Positions 1 through 5,325 of a DNA stretch of 5,325 nt are shown one piece after another. The position numbers and the translations under genes were made by a program. The number at the start of each line of letters is the position of its first letter. Positions within the stretch are counted from its first letter, which is position 1. Source of the stretch: UBA6197 sp047638075 (GTDB lineage Bacteria; Pseudomonadota; Alphaproteobacteria; Rhodobacterales; Rhodobacteraceae); NCBI RefSeq assembly GCF_047638075.1, contig NZ_JBLJBV010000095.1, positions 1 through 5,325 on the forward strand. Direction: 5' to 3'. A model generated the notes under the pieces. That model made no database searches. It had not been told where the DNA came from and was given only the letters and a program-made list of their open reading frames with translations.

Positions 1-1325
1 GACAGGCTGCCGCCCCGGCCCGTATCCTTGCAGCCGGTCCAGCACAGCGCGGGGTCAAGGTAGTCGCAGCGGTTCATGAACACCGTGCCGGTATCAATCT
101 GGGCGCCAACATCGGCGGCGCGGGTGGCGTTGCCTGTCCAAAGTGATGCGGTCAGCCCATAGGGGCTGTCATTCATCACGGCCACCGCTTCGGCATCATC
201 CTTGACCGGCATGATGCCCACCACCGGGCCAAAGCTTTCTTCACGCATCACCCGCATTTCGTGGTTCACGTTGATCAGGATCTGCGGCGCGATATAGGCG
301 CCGCCGTCATCTTCGGGGAAAAGGGCAGGGTCGATCAGGGCGGTGGCGCCTTCGGCCAGTGCCTCTGCGATCTGTTCGCGCACCACATGGGCAAAGCGCT
401 TGTTGGCCATCGGGCCGAGGGTGGTGGCCGCGTCAAACGGGTTGCCCAGTTTCAGGCCCTTCACCCAGTCTGCCGCCTTCTTGACGAAGGTCTCATAAAG
501 GCTTTCGTGGACATAGATCCGTTCGATGCCGCAGCAGCATTGGCCCGCGTTATACATCGCGCCATCCATCAGGCTGTCCACGGCGGCATCAAGATCGGCG
601 TCTTCCATCACATAGGCGGGGTCTTTGCCGCCCAGCTCCAACCCGAGCCCGGTAAAGGTGCCCGCCGCCGCGCGCTCCATCGCGGCCCCGCCGCTGACCG
701 AGCCGGTGAAGTTGATAAAGTTGAAGGCGCGCTGGCCAATCAGGGCCTCGGTCGTGGCATGGTCCAGAACCACGTTCTGGAACACGTCCTTGGGCACGCC
801 ACCAGCATGAAGCGCCTCGGCCAGGCGCTCACCGACCAACAGGGTCTGGCTCGCGTGTTTCAGCACCACGGTATTGCCGGCGATCAGTGCCGGAATGATG
901 GTGTTGATCGAGGTGAGGTAGGGGTAGTTCCAGGGCGCCAGCACAAAGACCACGCCAACAGGTTCCCGTTCGATCCGGCGTTCAAAGCGGTCCGAATCCT
1001 CAACCACCATGGGCGCCAGCGCCGAGGCGGCGATTTCCGACATATAGGCGGTGCGGTCGTTGACCCCGCCAAATTCGCCGCCATAGCGGGTGGGGCGGCC
1101 CATCTGCCAGGCCAGTTCCTCGACCAGAACCTCTTTCATGTCGTTCAGCCGGGCCACGCCGGACTGCACCAGCGCGATGCGTTCAGCCAAGGGGCGGGCG
1201 GCCCATGGGCCTTGGGCAGCACGCGCGCGCGCGGCCATGGCTTCGGCATCGACCATGCTCAAGGCCGGGCGTTCGGCATAGACGCGCCCATCGACGGGCG
1301 AGATGCATTGAATGGTTTTGGTCAT
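1..1325 (-). CDS. Aldehyde dehydrogenase family protein, C-terminus cut by window edge
   Basis: NAD(P)-dependent oxidation of an aldehyde to an acid in the cytoplasm. The window holds 441 codons from the ATG at 1325, beginning MTKTIQCISPVDGRVYAERP; family members of this type run to about 460 residues, so roughly 20 are missing. Visible ALDH landmarks, in order: APWNYPY with the oxyanion-hole Asn133; Lys156 in VVLKH (cofactor binding); FTGSVSGG at 206-213 (nucleotide-binding GxxxxG turn); catalytic-base Glu230 in LELGGKDP; NAGQCCCGIERIYVH with Cys264 as the nucleophile by the GQxC rule; and EESFGPVVG at 362-370. AGGA at 1334-1337 lies 8 bases before the ATG. It is the last visible gene of the cluster, 44 bases after the glutamine-synthetase-like gene. 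In this context it could oxidise a gamma-glutamyl-amino aldehyde, as PuuC does, but it is shorter than PuuC and its C-terminal DYLDPAL stretch is of another subfamily. The family is certain, the substrate is unknown. Confidence 0.95.
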   Translation of the reverse strand, partial: MTKTIQCISPVDGRVYAERPALSMVDAEAMAARARAAQGPWAARPLAERIALVQSGVARLNDMKEVLVEELAWQMGRPTRYGGEFGGVNDRTAYMSEIAASALAPMVVEDSDRFERRIEREPVGVVFVLAPWNYPYLTSINTIIPALIAGNTVVLKHASQTLLVGERLAEALHAGGVPKDVFQNVVLDHATTEALIGQRAFNFINFTGSVSGGAAMERAAAGTFTGLGLELGGKDPAYVMEDADLDAAVDSLMDGAMYNAGQCCCGIERIYVHESLYETFVKKAADWVKGLKLGNPFDAATTLGPMANKRFAHVVREQIAEALAEGATALIDPALFPEDDGGAYIAPQILINVNHEMRVMREESFGPVVGIMPVKDDAEAVAVMNDSPYGLTASLWTGNATRAADVGAQIDTGTVFMNRCDYLDPALCWTGCKDTGRGGSL

Positions 1326-1341
1326 CGGTTCTGTCCTTTTG

Positions 1342-1377
1342 GCGCCCTTCGGCGCGACACTCTTGCGCCTCAGGCGC
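1342..1377 (-). other. Two tandem GCGCC/GGCGC hairpins at the ligase-ALDH junction
   Basis: Four copies of a 5-base GC block lie in alternating orientation at 1342-1346, 1351-1355, 1365-1369 and 1373-1377. On the minus strand they form one hairpin with the ligase stop codon TGA (1370-1372) as its loop, then a second with a GAAG loop that ends 4 bases before the ALDH Shine-Dalgarno. The outer and inner blocks can also pair differently, so two folds compete. No T-run follows, so this is not an intrinsic terminator. A role in RNA processing or in tuning ALDH translation is inference; such short GC palindromes also arise by chance in GC-rich DNA. Confidence 0.4.
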
Positions 1378-2734
1378 GTTCAAAGCCCCGCGCCAATTCC
1401 CAATCGGTGACGACGCGGTTTTGTTCTTCGATCTCCCACAAGGCGGCGCGGTGGTAATGGTCCACCACATCGTCGCCCAATGCGGCGCGCAGCATGGTCG
1501 ACCCGGCCAGCGCCTTGGCAGCGGCGCCCAGCGTTTTGGGAACCTCGCGCACCGCACCCGCCTGATAGATATCGCCGGAAATCGCGGGCTCCAGCACCAT
1601 CTTTTGTTCGATCCCGTCCAGCCCGGCCGCCAGTAGCGCCGCACAGGCAAGATAGGGGTTCAGATCGGCGCCGCCGATGCGGCATTCCACCCGCACCGCG
1701 CTGGTGCCTTCACCGCAGACGCGAAAACCGGCGGTGCGGTTGTCCAGGCTCCAGACTGCTTTGGTGGGGGCGAACATGCCGACAACAAAGCGTTTGTAGC
1801 TGTTGATATAGGGCGCGAGAAAATAGGTGATGTCTGCGGCATGGGCAAGTTGCCCGGCGATATAGTGACGCATCAGCGCGGACATACCTTGCGGGTCGGA
1901 TTTGTCGCGAAAGGCAGCTGCGCCGTCTTTCCATAGCGATTGATGCACATGGCTGGAGGACCCGGCCTTGCGGTGGTCGTATTTGGCCATGAAGGTCACG
2001 CTTGCGCCGTGTGCCTGGGCAATTTCCTTGACGCCTTGTTTGATGATCGCGTGCATGTCGGCGGTGTCCATCGCGTCCGAGTATTTCGCGTTCACCTCCT
2101 CCTGGCCAGAGTCGGCCTCGCCTTTTGAACATTCGATCGGAATCCCGGCGGCATAAAGCCCGTTGCGAATTGCGCGCATGATCGGCTCGTCGCGCGATGT
2201 ACCAAAAATCGAATAATCGACGTTGTAGCGCGCCATTGGAACCGGTTCATAATAGCGTGAATCGAACAATTCGCTAAAGCTTTGCTCAAAAAGATAAAAC
2301 TCCAGCTCGGTCGCCATCATCGGCTCATAGCCCATTGCGCGGGCCCGTTCCACCTGGCGTTGCAGAACTGAACGCGGTGCGTGCGGCACCGGCTGATGCG
2401 TATGCGAGTCAAGCACATCGCACATCACCAGCGCGGTTCCCGGCATCCAGGGAATACGGCGCAGCGTGGCCAGATCGGGCTTCATCATATAGTCGCCATA
2501 GCCGGTGGCCCAGGAGGTGGCCTGATAGCCCTGCACGGTGACCATTTCCATGTCGGTTGCCAGAAGGTAGTTGCAGCAATGCGTTTCTTCCCAGGCGCTT
2601 TCGACGAAATGCTGCGCGACAAAACGCTTGCCCGTCAGTCGCCCCTGCATGTCGGTCATGCAAACGATGACCGTGTCGATTTCGCCCGAGGCGGTTGCTT
2701 TTTTCAGACCGTCGAAGGTCAGGTTGGCGGGCAT
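1370..2734 (-). CDS. Glutamine synthetase family ligase, probably gamma-glutamyl-amine/polyamine synthetase type
   Basis: ATP-dependent ligase of the glutamine synthetase superfamily, 454 residues, cytoplasmic. The N-terminal beta-grasp domain (about 18-115) has TDMQGRLTGKRF at 27-38. The catalytic domain keeps the metal and substrate residues: Glu143/Glu145 in TELEFYLF, Glu206 and Glu213 in GEADSGQEEVN, His262 in HVHQSLW, Asn332/Arg333 in DNRT, and Arg348-Glu350-Arg352 in RVECR followed by GADLNPYLA. The PPEE adenylylation loop of housekeeping GlnA is not apparent near Tyr390. Length and motif style match ligases that join glutamate to amines (PuuA, GlnA3, IpuC, GmaS) rather than ammonia. 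The open frame extends upstream to 2977, but the ATG at 2734 has an excellent Shine-Dalgarno and starts a normal N-terminus; the extension would overlap the binding-protein gene. It sits between a TRAP transporter and an aldehyde dehydrogenase, which fits a glutamylated-amine catabolic route. The exact amine cannot be read from the sequence. Confidence 0.9.
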   Translation of the reverse strand: MPANLTFDGLKKATASGEIDTVIVCMTDMQGRLTGKRFVAQHFVESAWEETHCCNYLLATDMEMVTVQGYQATSWATGYGDYMMKPDLATLRRIPWMPGTALVMCDVLDSHTHQPVPHAPRSVLQRQVERARAMGYEPMMATELEFYLFEQSFSELFDSRYYEPVPMARYNVDYSIFGTSRDEPIMRAIRNGLYAAGIPIECSKGEADSGQEEVNAKYSDAMDTADMHAIIKQGVKEIAQAHGASVTFMAKYDHRKAGSSSHVHQSLWKDGAAAFRDKSDPQGMSALMRHYIAGQLAHAADITYFLAPYINSYKRFVVGMFAPTKAVWSLDNRTAGFRVCGEGTSAVRVECRIGGADLNPYLACAALLAAGLDGIEQKMVLEPAISGDIYQAGAVREVPKTLGAAAKALAGSTMLRAALGDDVVDHYHRAALWEIEEQNRVVTDWELARGFERA

Positions 2735-2743
2735 GTGAACTTT

Positions 2744-2749
2744 CCTCCT
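2744..2749 (-). promoter_or_regulatory. Strong ribosome binding site of the ligase gene
   Basis: A perfect AGGAGG on the minus strand ends 9 bases before the ATG at 2734. It decides the start: the frame stays open for 81 more codons upstream, but that stretch is rich in Arg, Pro and Ser, unlike the family, and overlaps the preceding gene. The site is the strongest of those seen here, so the ligase can be translated well independently of the gene before it. Confidence 0.85.
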
Positions 2750-2765
2750 GTCGCACGCACTGGGG

Positions 2766-2779
2766 CCGGGCACACCCGG
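2766..2779 (-). other. Small secondary hairpin in the binding-protein/ligase gap
   Basis: CCGGG and CCCGG pair across a 4-base loop (UGUG on the transcript). It lies just downstream, in transcription order, of the large hairpin and 16 bases before the ligase Shine-Dalgarno. It is short and may be incidental. Confidence 0.3.
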
Positions 2780-2782
2780 GTC

Positions 2783-2823
2783 AAAAGGGGCCGCGCGGGG
2801 GCACGGATGCGCCCGCGCGGCCC
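2783..2823 (-). terminator. Strong GC hairpin with T-run after the binding-protein gene (partial terminator or mRNA stabiliser)
   Basis: On the minus strand a 12-bp uninterrupted GC stem (2812-2823 with 2788-2799) continues past one C-C mismatch into two more pairs, and its loop ATCCGT can close further to a UCCG tetraloop of UNCG type. One C then TTTT (2783-2786) follows the stem. The other strand has no T-run, so it is directional and matches transcription. It begins 5 bases after the binding-protein stop. The T-run is short, so read-through to the ligase gene is likely. Known precedents are stem-loops behind binding-protein genes of import operons, which protect the upstream message and lower downstream expression; that role here is inference. 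Confidence 0.7.
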
Positions 2824-2828
2824 TGAGG

Positions 2829-3866
2829 TCAGCTATAGCGGTATGGACGGCCTGCTTTGGACATATTGGTGTTATAGGCCTTGATGATTTCGACGACCTT
2901 GGCCTTGACCGGGCTTTCGGCGGCGATCTCATCCCAGAACTTCTGTGCCGCTTCTTCGACCGTTGCCCATTCCGCATCTGGAATGGCGGTCAGTTTGGTG
3001 TCGGCGCCTTCGACGCGCAACTTGGCTTCGCCGCCCCAATACCAGTGCTGGCGGTAGTAATGTGACGCCTCAAAGCTGGTCCGCATAAGCTGTTGCAGGT
3101 GCGGTGGCAGTTCGTTCCAGCGGTCCATATTGGCGAAGAAATGCCCGATCCACGCGCCCGAGATGTTGTTGGTCAGGAAATGCGGCGCCGATTTCACCCA
3201 GGATGCGGTATAGACCTCGGTGATGCCTGACCAGGCGACACCGTCCAACTCTCCGGTTTGCAACGCCACCTCGATATCTTCCCACGGCAGGGTGACCGGC
3301 ACCACGCCAAACTGGGTAAGGAAGCGCCCCGCAGTCGGGAAGGTAAAGACCCGCTTGTCCTTAAGATCGGCCAGCGAAGTAACCGGATCTTTCATCGAAA
3401 AATGGCACGGGTCCCACGATCCCGCCGAGATATGCTTGACCCCGACCTTGGCATATTCCTCGCCCCAGATTTCGTTCAGGCCGTAGTTGTTGAACAGCAC
3501 CGGCACATCCAGTGAATAGCGCAGCGCCAGCGGGAAGTAGCCGCCAAACACCGTCACATCAGTGGGGCTTGCCATGCTGTCATCATCTGACTGCACCGCG
3601 TCGATCGTGCCCTTTTGCATGGCACGGAACAACTCGGATGTGGGGACAAGCTGGTCAGAGTAGTAAAGCTCGATCTCCATCTGGCCGTTGGCGATGGTGT
3701 TGAACGCATCGACGGCGGGTTTGCAGACATGTTCGCCCAGTGCGGTGCCGGCATAGGTCTGCATCCGCCACTTGATCGGGGCCTGCGCCAGTGCTGGGGC
3801 GGCAAGCGATGCCGTGCCCGCGGCCAGCGCGCCGGTGGTCAGAAACTTGCGTCTTGTGGTTGTCAT
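2829..3866 (-). CDS. TRAP transporter substrate-binding protein, DctP family, Tat-type signal
   Basis: Periplasmic ligand-binding component of a tripartite ATP-independent transporter; it delivers its ligand to the DctQ/DctM membrane pair encoded just upstream. It has 345 residues, normal for the family. The N-terminus TTRRKFLTTG is a twin-arginine motif, followed by a hydrophobic stretch and the AxA cleavage site ALA at 25-27. Mature features: a first lobe starting IKWRMQTYAG, the MQKGTIDAVQ segment at 83-92, then DLKDKRVFTFP at 167-177 and the family hallmark PVTLPWEDIEVALQTGELDG at 190-209. An ungapped alignment anchored on DLK puts Phe174 where most DctP proteins have the carboxylate-binding Arg. 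The acidic run Asp94-Asp96 and many aromatic residues are also notable. The frame is open to 3941, inside dctM, but the ATG at 3866 has the Shine-Dalgarno and starts the signal peptide. Fold and role are secure, the ligand is unknown. Confidence 0.93.
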   Translation of the reverse strand: MTTTRRKFLTTGALAAGTASLAAPALAQAPIKWRMQTYAGTALGEHVCKPAVDAFNTIANGQMEIELYYSDQLVPTSELFRAMQKGTIDAVQSDDDSMASPTDVTVFGGYFPLALRYSLDVPVLFNNYGLNEIWGEEYAKVGVKHISAGSWDPCHFSMKDPVTSLADLKDKRVFTFPTAGRFLTQFGVVPVTLPWEDIEVALQTGELDGVAWSGITEVYTASWVKSAPHFLTNNISGAWIGHFFANMDRWNELPPHLQQLMRTSFEASHYYRQHWYWGGEAKLRVEGADTKLTAIPDAEWATVEEAAQKFWDEIAAESPVKAKVVEIIKAYNTNMSKAGRPYRYS

Positions 3867-3874
3867 GGTGGTTT

Positions 3875-3880
3875 CTCCTT
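3875..3880 (-). promoter_or_regulatory. Ribosome binding site of the binding-protein gene
   Basis: AAGGAG on the minus strand stands 8 bases before the ATG at 3866. It selects this start over an upstream in-frame ATG at 3941 that lies within the dctM coding region and would bury the signal peptide behind 25 extra residues. Confidence 0.85.
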
Positions 3881-3890
3881 GTTGGGTTGC

Positions 3891-3905
3891 ACCCCCATTC
3901 GGGGT
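3891..3905 (-). other. Short hairpin between the DctM and binding-protein genes
   Basis: ACCCC and GGGGT pair across a 5-base loop (GAATG on the transcript) 5 bases after the dctM stop and just before the binding-protein ribosome binding site. There is no T-run after it. It may slow 3' decay or pause ribosomes, but it is too short to claim a function. Confidence 0.3.
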
Positions 3906-3910
3906 TATTG

Positions 3911-5236
3911 TTATTTTCCGTAGATTGATTGAGGAAGCCATAACGCGATTTGCGGAAATACCATTACGATGATCAGCGTGAGCAGCATTACCCCAACGAA
4001 GGGGAATACCGAACGATAGATGACCGGTAAGGTAAAGTCATCGGGGGCCATGGCGCGCATCAAAAACAAATTATAGCCAAAGGGGGGCGTCAGGTAGGCG
4101 ATCTGGCAGGTGATCGTGTAAAGCACGCCGTACCACACCAGATCGAACCCCAGCGTTCGGGCCAATCCCACATAGATCGGCGCCACGATCACCAGCATGG
4201 CGGTGTCGTCTAGAAACATCCCCATGAACAGGAATGAAACCTGCATCAGAATCAGCACCTGAATCGGTGACAGCCCCAGATCGGTGACAAAAAACGTCTC
4301 AATCGCGCGCCCTGCGCCCAACCCGTCAAACACCGCGCCAAACGACAGGGCGGCCATGATGATCAGCATGAACATGGTGGTGATGGCCAGCGTGTTGCGG
4401 GTGGAAACCTCAAAGACCTCACGGGTGAAACGCCGTTTCAGGACGGCTGCGATAACCGCCGTCAGCGCCCCGATGACCGAGCTTTCGGTCAGGCTGGTCC
4501 AGCCCTTGATGAACGGCACCATCATCGCGGCAAAGATGAACAGCGGCAACAACCCCGCCCGCAGCAGGCGAAACCGCTCGCCCCAGCTGATTGCAGCGCG
4601 CTCCTCGGCTGAAAGGGCTGGGGCCAGGCGCGGGTTAAGCGCGCAGCGCAGCAGAATGTAGATGACGAACATCAACGCCATCAGTAGCCCCGGCATCAGC
4701 CCGGCCAGCCACAGCTGGCTGACCGGCTGCCGGGCGATCTGGGCAAACAGCACCATGACCACCGACGGAGGGATCAGAATCCCCAAGCTTGATCCGCCCT
4801 GAATCACGCCTGAAATCATCAGCTTGTCGTAGTTGCGTTTGACCAGTTCCGGCAGCGCGATAGTGGCGCCAATCGCCATTCCCGCCACGCTAAGCCCGTT
4901 CATCGCCGAGATCATCACCATCAGCATGATCGTGCCAATCGCCAACCCGCCGGGCAGGGGCCCGAACCAGACGTGAAACATCTTGTAAAGGTCTTCGGCC
5001 AGACGGCTTTCCGACATCACATAGCCCATGAACACAAACATCGGCAGCGTCAGCAGGGCGTTCCACTTCATCAGCTTCATTACCGATGAAAAGCCCATAT
5101 CCGACCCGCCGGTGCCCCACAGCGACAGCGCCGCGACAACCGCCACAAAGCCGATCGCGCCAAACACCCGTTGCCCGGTAATCATCATCAGCAGCATCGT
5201 TGAAAACATCAGCGCTGCGATCATCTCATAAGACAT
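3911..5236 (-). CDS. dctM: TRAP transporter large permease, DctM family
   Basis: Large inner-membrane subunit of the TRAP importer, driving uptake with an ion (usually Na+) gradient. It has 441 residues and is almost entirely hydrophobic, with about a dozen membrane segments, as usual for DctM. Family motifs: LLTLPMFVFMGYVM at 61-74; GGLAIGTIMLMVMISAMNG at 96-114; GGSSLGILIPPS at 147-158; LTESSVIGAL at 249-258; MGMFLDDTAMLVIVAPI at 338-354; and LTPPFGYNLF at 382-391. The first transporter half carries MNGLSVAGMAIGA where classical DctM proteins have a serine-rich SGSS-type loop; similar variants are known in other DctM subgroups. I chose the ATG at 5236 over the TTG just before it because the ATG overlaps the DctQ stop as TGATG and has GGGGAAG 7 bases upstream. 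The gene ends 44 bases before the binding-protein start. The symbol names the family, not a C4-dicarboxylate substrate. Confidence 0.95.
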   Translation of the reverse strand: MSYEMIAALMFSTMLLMMITGQRVFGAIGFVAVVAALSLWGTGGSDMGFSSVMKLMKWNALLTLPMFVFMGYVMSESRLAEDLYKMFHVWFGPLPGGLAIGTIMLMVMISAMNGLSVAGMAIGATIALPELVKRNYDKLMISGVIQGGSSLGILIPPSVVMVLFAQIARQPVSQLWLAGLMPGLLMALMFVIYILLRCALNPRLAPALSAEERAAISWGERFRLLRAGLLPLFIFAAMMVPFIKGWTSLTESSVIGALTAVIAAVLKRRFTREVFEVSTRNTLAITTMFMLIIMAALSFGAVFDGLGAGRAIETFFVTDLGLSPIQVLILMQVSFLFMGMFLDDTAMLVIVAPIYVGLARTLGFDLVWYGVLYTITCQIAYLTPPFGYNLFLMRAMAPDDFTLPVIYRSVFPFVGVMLLTLIIVMVFPQIALWLPQSIYGK

Positions 5237-5325
5237 CAAAGTTCTTCCCCGCGCAAAACCGCAATGTCGCGGAACAGATGAACCAGTGCCTGAAGGATCA
5301 TCAGCACAAAACTGGAACAGATAAT
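5236..5325 (-). CDS. TRAP transporter small permease, DctQ family (C-terminal fragment, N-terminus beyond the window)
   Basis: Only the last 29 residues and the TGA stop are inside the window. They read as the end of a final membrane helix followed by a short charged tail, LVHLFRDIAVLRGEEL, typical of DctQ C-termini. The position directly before dctM, sharing the A of TGATG with the dctM start, supports the call, since DctQ and DctM form one membrane complex and are often translationally coupled. The small subunit holds the large one and helps dock the loaded binding protein. The start, and any promoter, lie to the right of the window. The call rests on context more than on the short sequence. 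Confidence 0.8.
   Translation of the reverse strand: MICSSFVLMILQALVHLFRDIAVLRGEEL

Noticed and set aside
1221..1232. Alternating CG run, possible Z-DNA or repeat element
   Set aside because: It is explained by Arg and Ala codons (ARARA) of the aldehyde dehydrogenase in a GC-rich genome.
261..1457. Long plus-strand open frame of 398 codons
   Set aside because: It runs antisense through the aldehyde dehydrogenase, whose motifs are intact, and into the ligase gene. Its protein is rich in His, Gly and Arg with no recognisable motif, typical of an antisense shadow in GC-rich DNA.
2381..2884. Plus-strand open frame of 167 codons
   Set aside because: It lies antisense to the ligase N-terminus and crosses the intergenic hairpin; it has no family resemblance and no convincing ribosome binding site.
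2735..2977. Possible N-terminal extension of the ligase by 81 codons
   Set aside because: It would overlap the binding-protein gene and cross the hairpin, its composition is Arg/Pro/Ser-rich, and the ATG at 2734 has a perfect AGGAGG.
3867..3941. Possible N-terminal extension of the binding protein by 25 codons
   Set aside because: It overlaps dctM, lacks a ribosome binding site and would precede the twin-arginine signal; the ATG at 3866 is well supported.
4284..4661. Plus-strand open frame of 125 codons
   Set aside because: Antisense to the DctM gene; its Arg/Ser/Ala-rich product is what the complement of membrane-segment codons gives.

Overview
The window is a compact, leftward-reading (minus-strand) gene cluster from a GC-rich alphaproteobacterium. 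Gene content, protein style and codon use suggest Rhodobacterales (Roseobacter/Rhodobacter group), but there is no rRNA or other marker here to prove it. About 95% of the sequence is coding, all coding is on one strand, and no gap exceeds about 95 bases. I see no mobile element, RNA gene, CRISPR array or pseudogene.

Layout in the direction of transcription (right to left): (1) the last 29 codons of a TRAP transporter small membrane subunit (DctQ type), cut by the right edge; (2) a complete TRAP large membrane subunit (DctM type), whose start overlaps the DctQ stop by one base; (3) a TRAP periplasmic substrate-binding protein (DctP type) with a Tat-like signal peptide; (4) a 94-base gap with a strong GC hairpin plus T-run directly after the binding-protein stop; (5) a glutamine-synthetase-family ligase that looks more like the gamma-glutamyl-amine/polyamine ligases (PuuA, GlnA3, IpuC type) than housekeeping GlnA; (6) an NAD(P)-dependent aldehyde dehydrogenase cut by the left edge roughly 20 residues before its expected C-terminus. 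The promoter must lie beyond the right edge; none is visible here.

Working model (inference): the TRAP system imports an amine or amino compound, the ligase caps its amino group with glutamate using ATP, an oxidase or dehydrogenase not in this window turns the capped compound into an aldehyde, and the aldehyde dehydrogenase oxidises that to an acid. This is the logic of the Puu putrescine pathway, but with a TRAP importer in place of the PuuP permease. The hydrolase (PuuD type) and oxidase (PuuB type) expected for a full pathway are not in the window and would be sought in the flanks. The binding protein appears to lack the usual carboxylate-binding arginine, which would suit a non-carboxylate ligand. 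The families are secure; the substrate is not known.
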